Assembly: GCF_027942865.1 (NCBI RefSeq)
Contig: NC_134519.1
Location: 17,617,248 to 17,681,247 of the forward strand
Length of the DNA: 64,000 nucleotides
Direction: 5' to 3'
Origin: Odontesthes bonariensis
Lineage: Eukaryota > Chordata > Actinopteri > Atheriniformes > Atherinopsidae
This document shows positions 19,951-34,500 of this stretch, one piece after another. The first letter of the stretch is position 1. Each line of letters begins with the position of its first letter. The translations under genes were made by a program, and so were the position numbers. A model generated the notes under the pieces. The model did no database searches. It was not told where the DNA came from and saw nothing but the letters and a program-made list of their open reading frames with translations.

Positions 19951-21469
19951 TGTCTTCTAATCACTGTAACTGCTTTTTTACCCCCCTCCCCAAAAAAAGA
20001 TGTTTCTGTCTTACTTGAAAATTGGCTTTCCTCCAAGTTTAAGCAAAACTAATAGGCTGAATTTCTAGAAATTTGGTGTGGAGAGGGGGAGCATGGGCAG
20101 GTGAAGAACTAACTAAATGTAGTTGTCGATGCAGATCACTTGCTTTAAAAGTTCAAGTCATAGAACTGCCCTTGGTGATATGTGAGCCTGCTGAAAATAC
20201 TGTTGTGAAAGCGCCGCAGGAAGGGCTTTGCTCAAACATAAGGACACTGATCTCCACAACCTCAAACTCAACACTGAGCTGCTTTGGTGCTGGGTGAGAG
20301 TAAAGAGAGCAGTTGCCAAGGTAAGCAAATAGACAAATTCTTTTTTCCCATTTGCTCAAATGTGAAAAGTTGCTGTTTCATACTTGGAATTCTCTAAATT
20401 TAAATTGTACTCGGTGTAACACTTAAGGGGCTTATAAAAGCAAGATTTAAAAAGAAAAAAAGAGGAGGCAGGAGCAGAAATATTCAGTAGTAAATAGTAT
20501 CTTTCATTAGATACTTTTGAAGGTTTTATGCACCAAGTCCAGGTATAGATGACCTGCTGGTTAATCTGCAGGTATATCATTTAGATTTGGGAGAAAGGAT
20601 AACATGCCTCCATTATCCTTTCTAACAACAAAAGAATATTCTAACAGCATTTAAAAAAACAAAACAAAACATTGTTTTACGTCAATTCTGAGACATTTTG
20701 AAGAATAAAGCCAACCACAACTGAGCCATAATATAAAAGGTCTCTTTAATTGATTTTTTACACAGCAGATTTGTTAATAAAACATCTGCAAAAATAAAAT
20801 CAGCCTCACCCTCTATATCCTGTGTTATAAGGTTAAACGTGACCAAGATCATTTTAAAGCACAAAAGCATCACACAGGGCTTTCTTTGCATAGACTGCAC
20901 TTCAATCAGTTTCCATCAGATACATATCAGCTTCACAAGGCTGCACAGTAGGAAGCAATTTACTCATCCTGTTTAATTTGCTATCCTCTAGAGTTTACTT
21001 ACCCAGGGGCCTCTTCTGTTTGAATTCCTCTTTGTTAATGGGAGGTAAGAGTATGACTAATTACTCTAATTGACCTGAACTTATTGTGAATATGATAGTT
21101 AGTTTAGTTGTCACTCTGCAGCATTTATTAACACTTAAAAGCAGAGTGAAGTTTTAAAGGGGTATCTCAAACCTCTGGAGGCCAGGATGCTACATGTTTC
21201 TGTTTTCCTCCTAATTGCTCATTTGTCAATTATGCAATATTTACAAGGTGAAGTCAAACAAAGATAAAATATTCCAAAATTACACCATAGCTGATTTTCT
21301 TCTTCTAAATTGGTCCATAGGGTAAATGATAAAGAGAGCACAAGGTTATGATCCGTCTTCCAAGTCATCTCTGGTGCACATCAAATTAACAAATGCCATA
21401 ATCCTAACTAGTAATCTCTCAATTAATCAGCATAATTCAAAATTCTTTGAGTTCATTGTAATGTCAGTG
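19951..21469. other. Short convergent intergenic gap between PCMTD1 and SNTG1
   Basis: About 1.5 kb of AT-rich DNA between the + strand poly(A) candidate at 19927 and the - strand candidate at 21475-21470. No third gene and no PXDNL-like exon was recognised. Either 3' UTR may extend further into it; another - strand AATAAA lies at 21129-21124. Confidence 0.6.
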
Positions 21470-22383
21470 TTTATTTACATAATTAAGTTTAGGGGGGGAA
21501 GCTAAACGTCATGGGAAGTGTTTCTAATCATGTTTGATGGTATTTTTGTCAGATTGCAGGTGTGTTCATGGTGAAGCTGATTACCAAAAGGTCTTCGTTC
21601 TTCATTCATGCAAAAGGGAAAACCTTACTTTCAAACAATCTCTCTATCCAGTAATCCAGGAAAAAGATGTATTCATACCTCACAAAAGGTAATGTAACAG
21701 AAATAAAGAAACAACCCAAAACATCATTTTTGTCCAACAATGCCGCAACTTATTCGATTCAAATTTAGTCTAAATTAGAATTATGCTTTGCTAGACCAAA
21801 AATATGCCACCATGAAGCTTTCACCTGGACTTTAAGCAGAGGAAAATACATTTCACTTCAAACTGAAAAATGAATGAAAGTTTTCACCTAAAAAACACTT
21901 AAGAAATTTAACATATTTAGTGTCAAGATAACATCCTATAATATCCATAGTCCAGACTTTTCCTTGCACAACTTCAAGTGATGTTGTATCTGGAGTGGGG
22001 GAAAAGGATCAAATCTGTCCTGCTTTAACTCCATATCTTCAGTAGAATCACGTAGAAAAGCAGACTACTTGGGGAAAAGAACAACATTTTTCAGTTTTAT
22101 GTGTTGATCATGTGGATGTCTGAGGCTCAAGAGAAAGATTAAATCTCTTAAAAACATTTTTGAATTGAGCATTTAGTGTCCATCCAGTCTGTATGTGAAG
22201 TTATTCAAAGTAGAGGTTCATAGTCAGGTCCAGAAGTCAGCAGATATAAAGTGGAGCACTCGCATAAAGGTCTCTTATTTCATCAGTCCCAGTCTGGTCC
22301 TCCTCCTATTCTTCTTTAAGCCACGTTGTTCATAATTAAGAGAAGGGATTATTTTTAACGAAGTCCAAAGAAAGCAGCACCTG
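21470..22383 (-). other. SNTG1: SNTG1 3' UTR
   Basis: Follows the SNTG1 stop codon. The first clear - strand AATAAA reads from 21475 down to 21470, giving a 3' UTR of about 0.9 kb. No coding content. Confidence 0.55.
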
Positions 22384-22566
22384 TCAAGTGGCATATTTCA
22401 GTTTGGGAGTCTGTGAATTGCAGGAGAGACTGGACAGAGACGCAATCCCAGCAGGTGTCGCGGTGCCTTGGCTCTCCACAAACATCGGGTCCAGACAAGC
22501 AACTTTGGCAGCAAAAAAAGCATGAATACAGTGAAGTACTGCAAAGAGATTTGAGAACTCCAGCTC
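22384..22566 (-). CDS. SNTG1: SNTG1 coding exon 17 (last)
   Basis: Residues 466-525 and stop. Starts ELEFSNLFAVLHCIHAFFAA and ends LKYAT; this is the syntrophin-unique region. Acceptor ATTTCCAG. Confidence 0.95.
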   Translation of the reverse strand, partial: ELEFSNLFAVLHCIHAFFAAKVACLDPMFVESQGTATPAGIASLSSLSCNSQTPKLKYAT

Positions 22567-25500
22567 CTGGAAATGAAAAAAGAAATCAAACACAGGCAAT
22601 TTATTTTCTCTGACCTCTTTGATGGGAAAATTCTGACATGCAGCATTAAACATCTCTCAAATTTAATTCACCTTTGCTTCGATACATTTGGAGTCTTGAT
22701 TTTGGAATAAAAACTTGATCTTGCTTTTTCCATCATCAGATGATCCTTTTAGTTGGGAGAACTTGTATCGCCATAGTACTGCCTGAAATGACAGATAACA
22801 CATGGATGTAAGAGTCAAATGAATCTATCTTAACTCATTAATTCCATTCGTGAATTCTTTCTTGTGTTACCGTTTCATGAATAATCCATATCCAAATCCT
22901 CATGAATGTGGTTATAAATGGGGCAGATGTGGGTTGTTGTGAGATATAAATGCGTTTTTTTTGGTAGTGGGAAAACTTCAAAAGCCACGGTATAATCTCA
23001 CCTGAAACAACAGAGCTTCAGTGACTTGATTAGTGCTGAACTGAGTAAACAAAAGCTGCACAGCAAGTTAGTTTCCAGATTCAGGTGGACAGCGAGCCAC
23101 ATGAGCCCTGTGCCAACTCCATGTGTGCTGCTGCACTGTGCAGTAGTTAGTTACTGTTACTGTAGAACAATCTGGTTAAATGTGGTATTATTTTAACTGA
23201 AATCTTTTGAAAATCCACAGCAGACATTAATGAAACAGTATCAGAGTGTAACATGAGTGTGACCTCTTCTAACTTGCCTTTGAAATGCACTCTTGATAAC
23301 CTTCTCAGAGGTAGTAATATCATCATCTCCAACACGTCAATCACAAGCACTTCCTCAAGGAGATTTAGAAGGAAACATTCTAAGGAGACTTGACATCTGC
23401 AGTGCTCAAGTTAGTGCTGCAGTGTTGGTTTGAAAGCCATTCTAAGCGCAATTTTTCACTTTTTGTACTTTATGTGGCTATTTCCATCTTATGTTACTAC
23501 AAAATGAAAATATTTTCCATTTGGAAATGATCTGCTCTGTATTTTACTAGTTTTATCTGCTACATTTATTTGATAGGTGCAATTTATTTATAGTGTAATC
23601 CAAAAATCTCTATTTCTACAGATCTTAACAATGCAGGTGTCAGGAAATAAAACATGCACACACTGTGCACATGCCATCACATAAATTGGCAGAATAAGGC
23701 AGAATATGTAAGATAGATTTTCTCTAGTTTTACCAGAGTAAACAACAGCATATAGAGTGACAGTAGTAACATAACATAAACATCTCACCTGTATACTACC
23801 AACTTTTATCTTTGATACTGTTTGAGAAAGTTTATGTATAATTTTTGTGGGGCTATTTTTCAAATGTTTTTCAAGCATGGCCCATTTACTGAAGAGGGCA
23901 GCTAAAACTGCCATGACTAAATGAAGACTTCACTTGTGATGTGTCTCTCAAATATCTCCAAATTTCTCCAAATACCCATGCTTTCTAAAAATATATGATG
24001 AAACAGGACAAAGAACAAGGATGAACATCATCAATTACATTCAATAATATTTTGAGCATTAACTGTACTTTCACTGCATATTTCTCAATTACATTTAGAA
24101 TTATTGAGGAGTTTGATTGTGTAAGGCTGTTACATGTATCCAGCAACTTCCCAACACTCACAATCAACAGCTGAGAAATACACAGATTAGAAACAAATTT
24201 AGAAAACCTTTCTAAGTAACTGGATACTGGCAAGAATGGTGAGTTGCAGCTCTGAGCTTTTCAGAACTGACTGAATTCACTGTAACTGGAACGAGGCATC
24301 CACAGCTGACATTCTGTGCCCCAGTGTCATGTCATATACCGCAGATTCTGCTATGTCCAGAGGGCACATGTGAACAAAATCCTCCATCACAGCAAATATG
24401 AGCTTATATTGAAATTCTGAAATGACAGTTCATGGTGAATCTATAAAGATACTGTATGAAGATCTATAAAAAGTGAAACACAATTTCTGGAAGAACTGAA
24501 TAGGCCTCAAAATAAAAAATAAATAGCCACTATCATATAATCATTTTTGGCAAAAACTTCAATGTACAGTTTTGTACAAAAGTCTTCAGCTACCCTTACT
24601 TTCTTTGTATGTTGCAAGGAAAAATGGAAATTAGGCAGTGATTTATTGGAACAATGTGCAAACATTGAATGGAAATACAGTATCTACATTCCAAAGCTCT
24701 TCTTTCGATGCTGGCCATATTTTTTTATGTTCTCTGTCAAGATGATCCCACACTGCTTCAATAATGTTGAGGTCTGAAGTGTGGGGAGGACTCATCACTC
24801 CATAAGACCTGTTGTCACTGATTTTCAGTCCGGTTCTTGGGTCATTTGACATACCTCAGGCTTTGCTGCCTGTTTCCCTCCCTTAAGAATGGCTTCTTGA
24901 CAGCCACCCTTCATGGAGACCATTTCTGATATGGCTTCTGTGAACAGTGGATCAACTGAAGGGTCATGTTTGTCTCAGGTCTTGTGTCAGTTCTTTGCTG
25001 GATATTTTTAATATTCTTAAAGGACATCACTTTCAGATACTGCTCATCTGTAGATAGTTTTTTAGGCCTGCCACTTGTTTTGTTATCTACTTGTCCAATT
25101 ACCTCTAATCTTTTTGAGGACACACTGCACGCTACGCTGAGATTTTCTGCTAATAGCTCTTTGCGAATCATCTAGGTGGTGCAAAAATAATATTTTATGT
25201 ATTACCATTTTTTGTAGATGCAGATAAAACAATGGGAACAAATTATTTGTTTTTGTAACAGGCTGCTAGAAACAAAGTAGAAAAAGATACTATTTAAAAT
25301 TAAAATGTACCAGACACAACACTGGTTCATCCAGTGAGTTGGGTGTCTTTCTATGCTTGGTTCATTCATAAGTCAATGTTAAGTGGCTTAACAAACACAC
25401 ATTCCTCTGAAAATAGGAACAGCAAATGAGTGAAAGCAGCAAATGTCCAAAGAAAACCAAAAAGAAATATGAAAGCTTAGAGAATTATTGCTCAAGACCT

Positions 25501-28500
25501 CCCCAAACGATAGTAAGAAAGCCTTGCTCCTTGGAAGCAAAATAAAGATTGAATTTAATTAAGATGTAATTAAAACAACTGACAGCTGAAGTGAATTATG
25601 TTTATCATCTCTTGACAATTGAATGTTCGGTGGTTGAAATTTGAGTCTTCACATTCACATGGTGAATACGAAGAATTTCTCCGAACAAAGAAAGTGAAAC
25701 ACACATTAGAATTTAAAAAAACAAAAAAACATCAACTTCACAAGTAGTTTGAGCTCTTCACTCAGCCTAAAGACTCCCCAGATCTCAAACCAATTTAGCA
25801 TCCACAGGCAGTGCTGAAACCACAGAGGTTCCATCCCCAAACCCAGAGGATCTGCTGCTGACACCACAGGACACTCCAGATGCCCCCAGTCTGTCAAAAC
25901 TGCATTGGCAGTAGGACACAATTTTCAGCAAGAAATTACCTTTTACCTTTTTTTTACTTATGTTAACATAGTGTTGCCTGAAACTAGTTAACTTGCTTTC
26001 TTTTTATTTGTTTTTCAGTATTATCAAGGTGGGTAAAATGTACATATCATAGCATTAAGTTTTTTATCAAAGCAAGTGTTCAAACATGAGCCCGGATTTC
26101 TTTGTTCCTGGGCTGGGGGAAAAAATCTGATTGAAGTTTGTTTTGGATCAAGTACAAATAACCATCTCACAAATATGAACTGGTCTTCAATTTCCAGTAT
26201 TTTACAAGCATATATTTTTTTTTACTATTTTGGAAGAATAAAGAATGATGATACTTTTACAGTACACCCCAGCAATAATGCAGTTTATAGCATGCTATAA
26301 TGATGACGAAAAACCAAAGCCAGAATAGTTTAAGGTCCTTTAGAGCTTTGTCCTGCACGTTATTTTCACAATTCCACAGAGTTTCTCTTCTTGGTCTGTG
26401 TATCTGACAAATTACGTTGTTAATTTAACATCTTGATATGAAGTCAAATGAGTCACATTATCTTACTAGAAGAAGAACCACCTGAGTCTCAGCAGTAGCT
26501 AAAACCATGGCTTCATACATAAAACTGCTTTACATATATTATGTCTTAATCTATTCAGCTGACAGTAGTCAGTGCCTTATACATGTATTGATTTATAAAA
26601 CCCATTCGCACTGTGTGAGGTCACAGATGAGCTGACCTGACCCACGTGCATGTGAATTGTCAGGAAATCACAGGCATGAAAAAACAACTCCACATATAAA
26701 TACTGGCAGCCCACTGGCTGTGGAGATAAATGATAAATAATTGTTCAGTATATATATCGGTTGTTTGACTCTTGTTCTGCATGTTCCAGTGTAGGTTTTC
26801 CACATGGAAGAGACATGGTGGAACATCTCACTGGGTCCTCAGCCAACAGTTTACAGCTCTACTTGTCGAACAGAGTTTAATTAGTCATGTTTCCGGCTCA
26901 AATCAATGTGTTGGTTTTTTTTTTCAAATTTTCCAAAAGTAGCTTTTAATTATGGAGTAATCCCTCCCCTCATATTGTCTGCAATTTCAGTTTGCATATG
27001 GATTGTGTTTTGTGCATTTCTTGCTCTAAACAATGTTTTGGCAACACTATAGTCATCCTTAGGGGACAATGTTGCTTCATACTGCAGGAATTAGAGCCAA
27101 AATCTAAGAGAACAATATGGCAGCAATTGTGTCCTGCTCATCAACATAATGTGCACCAGCGGAGTAGTCTGCATGGCTCTCAGACTGGGGGAAAGGCCAA
27201 AATGAACTACAGGCAAGAATGAAAGGTTTGAGCTGGGGGAGGACCAACCATCAAAACAAATGTGCTCACCCACAGAATGCATAGAGTGCAGAACAAGTTA
27301 GGAGCAACCAAAAAAAAGACAAGGAACGCTGAGGAGTCATAATTATTTTCATGACAATATGTACAACACTGATATCTGAGGGGTTCTATTTCCCAAAACT
27401 GTATTAATAACAAAGGGCTGTTCAGCACTCACCTTTGAAGCAGCATCAAAGCACACAAAGCCCATGTTGAAGTCAATTGTAAGTCCCATAAGGTGGCTCT
27501 CCATAATACAAGCGTACGTTTTACACTGTGGAACAGCAGAACATGATGTTACACACAAGAGCTGCATGGGTACAGATTCCTCACAAATGTCACAATACTA
27601 CTGAGTCAGAACTCCTGGAACGGCTAAATGAAGATCATTAAGCTGTTCTCCAGACGTCCAGGTGCAGACCTGTATCCTCTCCACTTCCAGGAATGTTGCC
27701 ATTTGAAAGGCCTTTTCCCAGATCAGCAGCTCACACTCCAGCTCCACACTGAAGAACATGTCCTCTCCGCTCTCCGTCTGGACGCTAAAACAGTGCCTTC
27801 TCTTATCCAGAAGGTCGTTGTCCTGAAATAACAAAAAACAGCTACCATGGGCCGCAGCAATACAATCCCCTGACACACATTACTACTGCTTATTAACAGG
27901 CAATGTTTTACTCTAATGTGTCGTCTCATAGCTTTATGCAGCCTAAATGAGACAGTTTAATGGCAAAGTAAGGTCAAGCTACATATTGTATGACTGCACA
28001 TATGAATCTATAAGAATTAAGTTTGCTGTAATGAGATTGTAGATAATGAGCAGCAGATCTCAATATTAGATTCAAAGTGACCTCGAGTCTGCAGAGAATA
28101 AAAACTAATAGTCATGAGCGTCTCTGTGAGACTGCAGAGGAACTCAGGGAAATGTTCTGTATAAATGAGTCATATCAGTACATTCCTCAGATTCTCTTTG
28201 CTACTTTATATTCTTTTGGTGTATCCAGAGTTAGAGATGAATCTCTAAATGTTCAGGGAATGGAATAAAAAGAGAAAGCCATACCTTTAAAATCTTGCAC
28301 ATTATCTCATACACGGTAAAGCTTTTCTCTGCTCTGGTCCAGTCCCATGTTGTCACCTGAAAACGTCACATAAATCCCATGTTTGATTTGAGCTATGTCT
28401 ATGTGGAAGGGTTTTTGCAGTCCTTTGGCTTTTGGAGATCTGAAGATTTCCAGGTCTGACAATGGCAGTTCAGTAGTGGGGCTTATATCAGAGCTAATGA

Positions 28501-31500
28501 AGAGCTGTTAAATTTAACTGTCATCCTGCCATGAGAAGGGAAATGTTCATCACAGGTAACTAGTTTGGAATGATCAAAAAGATGATCTTGATTTCTGAAC
28601 ATGTAGGCTCTTATGTTCCACTATCCACTCACATTAGCATTTTCCATTTATATCAGCACATTCATATGGAGCAGGCAATTCCAGTTATCTATCAATCTCA
28701 TCCCATCTCCAGTGCCATTGACAGCTTATCCCTCTCATCATAATCACCTAAATGGCTAGCAGAACGTAAACACATTAAATGATCACCATCAATCAAGCGG
28801 AAGATCAATGGTGTGCAAATGATTGTAAGTAAGCTTCCTCGAGTTTACCCTCAACAATGAATAAACTATGAAAGAAAAATCCCCTTGTGGGGTAGAATGA
28901 CATCAATTAAAACATAAAGATTTGATGATTTAAAGAAGGAGGTAGAACACAAGTGCAGATGGAGTAAAAGCTTACGGGAGGTGCTGTGAACTTGAAGAGT
29001 GAAGAACCCCTCAAAGCGAGGAACTTTGGTGAGTACATTCGGTCCTGAACGGAGTCCTGCTCCTTCTCATCGACCCAGCCCATGTAGATGATCTACAAAA
29101 GGGTGAAAAGAGCAGGTGGAACAAGTCAGAGAGAGTCTTTTCCTTTCTAAAGTCAGTTTAAAAAGTTCTATTTAGGTTCTGAAAAGCAGATGTACCTCAT
29201 TTCCATTTTTTCAAACGCAAAATATGAAAGTACAGCAAACTGTGATATGAACTATAATTGTCAATCAATCCAATCACTGTTTGGATGGAATTTTAGACTC
29301 AAATCTATGGCAGTGGCAGGAGGCCACGCTTCAAATGATTTCTCAATGTTGCTGACTTGCTATCACAAGTTATCTATCTCATAATCTCAACATAATCAAG
29401 CTTGTTTTCTCTTGGTAGTTATTTTTCTTCACAGGAAAACAAAAGGATTCGCCCTACAGAGATCTGGCAACAGGACTGCCATGTCAGACAGTATAGATAG
29501 CATTCTGACAACAGTAGGAACTGAATTAAGATGAAAATGTCAGATGGCCAAAAGGAATGTCTAGAGTAGTTACATTTTCCACTGAATTGCTGTTGGCTGA
29601 AGCAGAAAGGTGTTGGTCAACCTTTCGTGTCAATTATATGTAGCTCTAATAACCCTAAATGGTCTAATAACTTAGCTAGAGCAAACAAGACAGAAAAGTT
29701 ATGACTTTACCCAGAGAACAATAACCATAATGATAATGTTCTGTCAATAATAGTGCAAACATGTGCTGTGCGCTCCAGCTGTATCGAGTACATCATGCAC
29801 ACACTGAGTAGTAAACCAGAAGGGTTTGGTTTCCATCCATCCATCCATCATCTTCCGCTTCTCCGGGGATCGGGTCGCGGGGGCAGCAGCCTGAGCAGAG
29901 AAACCCAGACGTCCCTGTCCCCGGCCACTTCCTCCAGCTCTTCTGGGGGGACCCCGAGGCGTTCCCAGGCCAGCCAAGAAACATAGTCTCTCCAACGTGT
30001 CCTGGGTCTTCCCCGGGGCCTCCTCCCAGTGGGACGGGCCCGGAACACCTCACCAGGGAGGCGTCCAGGAGGCATCCTAACCAGATGCCCGAGCCACCTC
30101 ATCTGACTCCTCTCGATGCGGAGGAGCAGCGGTTCTACTCCGAGCCCCTCCCAGAAGGCCGAGCTTCTCACCCTATCTCTAAGGGAGAGCCCAGACACCC
30201 TGCGGAGGAAACTCATTTCGGGCGCTTGTATTCGCGATCTCATTCTTTCGGTCACTACCCACAGCTCGTGACCATAGGTGAGAGTAGGAACATAGATTGA
30301 CCGGTAAATCGAGAGCTTCGCCTTCTGGCTCAGCTCCTTCTTCACCATGACGGGCCGGTGCAGAGCCCGCATCACTGCAGACGCCGCACCATTCTGCCTG
30401 TCAACCTCCCGCTCCATTCGTCCCTCACTCGTGAGCAAGACCCCGAGATACTTGAACGCCTCCACTTGGGGAAGGATTTGGTTTCACGAAATAGAAAAGA
30501 CCAAAGAAGTTATAAGAACCGCTATCTTAGTAAAGTGGTTAACGTTTTTTTTAAAGCTTTAATTGAATTATTTTTTTAATCATGTATCAAATTGTTCTGA
30601 AAATGATCCAATCATTGTTTTTACACTATAGTTGTTGTTGTAGTTTTGTTTTGAACCCCTTTATTCGCTTGAATTGGAAAAATATCAACAAACTTGGATT
30701 TAAAGTTTTCCTATTTAGTGTTCAGTTATCCAATGGATCCTCCAGCCCTGACAGTAACCCTCAAAACTAAAATCAGCTGTGATCAAATTAAAAGACAATC
30801 ATTCTCGATTTCTCCATAAATTAACCCGTATAATGAGTTAATTTATCCTGTCTGAACAAAAACGAAAGATCAATTTCTGGTGATAACAAAATACATTAAC
30901 CCAATATAAGAAAACAAATGCTGTTATCGTGAGATAATAAAAACAATTAACTTGTGATCTAAAGATAATGACATTAAAGAATCATCTCAAGCACTGTCGT
31001 GCTGCACATTCTCTGTCACCATACATATTCTTTTCAAGTGATTTTCTTATAATGGATTTTTCGTACTCTAAGTCAGAAAGCTTTACTTTGGTAGCAGTTT
31101 TACTCATACCTAAGGGACAGCGTCTTCATATCTTATTCATAACATTGTATTTTAACGAACATTTTAGTCCTAGAAAAATGGCAAAGTTTATTTATTTTCT
31201 GAGAGTTTATTTTCTGACCTGTGTAGCGATAAAAATAGCTATCCAAAATCCCCACAGGGAAAAACTTTGGGTCAACATAACCAAACAAGAATGTTGATTA
31301 AAAACTCAATTGTTGGACTATTTTGGATTGAATAAACTTAAATGTTTGGTTATCAGTCCTGAACATATTCTATCACTTAGTCAGTGAGTAAGTTAGTACA
31401 GGAGCAACAACAGGCTGGAAAAGTATGCGCTTCTAAAAACAAACAACTCAAGGAACACGTAACTAATTTGGTTACTTGGCAACAGGTCAGTCTTTGAGCG

Positions 31501-34500
31501 AGAAAATTTGGGCAGAGGTCCAGCAAACAAAAAACAAACTATTCTGTGGTCAGATGCATTGAAATTTGAAATTCCATGGGGACCATATAGCTTGTTTTTG
31601 AGCACTTAATTCAAAAGCCTGCATCTCTGACGATATGGGGTGCATTCGTGCCTATGAAACTGGCAACTTGCTCTCCTGGGAAGGCACAATTAATACTAAA
31701 AGATATATACAGGTTTCAGAGCAATAAATACTTCGATCCAGATGACATCTTCCCAAAAGTCCAGCAACTTCAGGTCTCCTCAGTTCCCAGATGTTTATGG
31801 TCTGTTGTTAAAAGAAAAGGGGAACATAGTCCTATCCCAACTTCTTAGAGAATAAGTTGCTGTCTTTAAGTTTCAGATGAGCTAATATTTTCTTGAAATA
31901 GTGAAATGTCTCAATTTAAACATTCATTTATTTGATTTTAAAATTGCTTCCTTCTGTCCTTATACATAATATATTTACATTTCATAGAGCATTGTGACTT
32001 TTTGGGAATTGGGGTTGTATTTGCAAAAGTATTGAATTTGAAATACTGAAATAAAGTCTATTTGTTTTAGGGTTATCAGGCAAGGTGTCAGGGTTTGTTA
32101 GTGGGGGAAAGGAAGATGGACCTAAGGGCAGACACGGAGCAGGAGCCAGGAGGCAAAAATGATTTAAGAGCTAAACTCAGTTTGTTTGGAGCTGAAACAA
32201 AAATCACAGCCAAGCTGGAACACCATAGAAACTAAACTTGGAAAACAAAACAAAAATACACCAAAGAAATCACAAAACCAGACAGTAACATTTCGTAGGA
32301 GCAAGCCCTCACGGGGAAAATCATGGATGACAACGACGAGGCTCTGACAAAGGGTGAAGAAAACTGGGAGTTTAAATATAGAGGAGGGTGATTGGTGAAT
32401 GAGTGCAGCTGAGGATAAGTGAACACAGGTGAAGGGGCTGATGAGCAGGCAGGAGGGAACAGAGGAAAATTGGTCAGGGAAATGGCAAAACTGAAACCAG
32501 ACATAAAAAACAGAAAATACACAGATCATGCAAAAACAACAACACAGAAATAAAAAAATCATACTATACAACAGTATTTCTGCAACAAAAGTCTAAGACC
32601 AGTAGAGATACTTAGAGGGAAATCTGATATCTTAAAACCTTGGTCCTATTTCTTAAGGTCGAAAGGGATGAAATTATTTGGAAGGTGTCCATTACTGAAT
32701 GAGAGTGCTACAAACAGTAAGTGGAGGATGGCTGCAATGTAATCTGGGCAACTGTCTGCATCCAAGTCAATGTGCTTGTGTTTGCTGCTATCCTGCCATA
32801 CTTTCATGTGTTCTGATGTTGGATCAACAAAATCCCTTTAGCTAATAAAATTACCTCCACTCGGTCTACAGTAGTTCTGTCAACTCTCAAAAACATTTTG
32901 TTTTTTAATTCATTTTTTTCTGTATTTCAAGAAAAGGAAAAGCTGAATTGGTAGGATTTTTTCTGCTTCTTGACAGGCTGCAGTTTTCCTGGTCAAAATG
33001 TTCCCTGCAAAAACAGAATGGACCATTTGTAGCACAACTTGCCAACTTCATTGTGTCCAAAGCTCCCCAAAGCATGTTAAAGCCTCTTATAGTGGGGTTT
33101 GCCATTTTGTTGCCACATTTTGAAACACAACCTCAGAAAGGTTACTCCACCCCCAGGTGGCCCTCTGAACTCTCGCTCACGTTTGAACTGTTGTCCTACT
33201 GCAGCAACTCACCTCCCATGAGATTTCTGATACATGTAAGAAAAAAATCCTGTTTCATAGAAGCCCTTTTCCATAAAGTTGTCAGGCTCTTAACAAGCTG
33301 AACCTGTCAGTGAAAAAACAAACACTCTCACTTTAACAATGAAAACGACCCCTTTGCTTATTTTTGTGTCACAGTTGACAGCTAGAGTTCATGCACGAAT
33401 GCATTATTAAATCAATTCTGACTATTTTCCTTTTAATCATTAACACTCTAAAATATAATTCAGGCTTTAAAACATGAGAGTTCCTCATAGGTGTAGCTAA
33501 GCTTGGGCGTTTTAGGTTATCTTTTCAAAACTGCACAGAAATAAGTAATAGATGCTTAAAACTAATTTGATTCTATTTTTAAACTTATAGAAATATATAT
33601 TCTAAGTAATATCTAAAGCATTATTGACCACTCCAATAATTTGGTAGTGTGAATACTGTTTATGAAATGCTTAAAATCAAGTCATAAATAAATGATGTTT
33701 TTCTAATTTCTGATCTCACCTTTCAATTAAATTGCAATCATGCAATTTAGAAATTTCCAACAAATTCAAATTCAACAATAAAACTTTTGAACACGTGTAA
33801 AAACAATAATTACATGTTTTATGACATGCTTATTTGTTTATGCAAACTTGCACGTTAAATATTTAATGTCTTTGAAGCTTTGAAACAAACCTGTTATGAC
33901 AGATGTAGAGTTTGTTGACGTGCTCTTCAACGCACTAAGAAATATATTAGCCTGTTATAAACAATTTATTGATTTATTTGATAGTAAGGGGTGGGACATT
34001 TTGTTGTTTCGTCCAACCCAAGAGCAAAAAAAAGGAGGTTAGATAAACAGGGAGATGCAAATGTGCTGGGACATAATTTCTGACATCACATCAGCACTGC
34101 TCATTAAAGTCAGGGTCTGACTGCAGCCTAAGTTCTTTTTTGGAGCTTTTTCGATGGATTTACAAAACCAGGGAGTGAAAGAGTCGGGACAGTCGTGTCA
34201 TGTGAATTCAAATATTTTTGTGAGACAGAAACCAGAGCTGATAAATAAGAAAGGAGAGCCTCACTTTTCAGTTTAGACAGAAAGATGACGTGACAAGTCA
34301 ACTCGCTCAAAGCACTTATCATCTCTGATCAACCCCCAGTTAATGGACTTTAATGATGCAAGCTCTCTCCGTGTGTTGCAATAGCTGGCAATACAGGGCT
34401 GCGTCCATTCTCTGACTGACAGATCTGCTTAAAATTACCTTTGATTTTTAAGAATAGCATAAAACACACACATTAAAGTGTGGTCCAGTAAAATTGAGAT

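Noticed and set aside
19951..21469. Possible PXDNL exon between the two genes
   Set aside because: No frame with peroxidase, LRR or Ig-like motifs and no paired splice sites were found.
32164..32571. 135-codon - strand frame rich in Phe/Cys
   Set aside because: Lies in the non-coding LTR-like repeat and arises from its base composition; no protein family resemblance.
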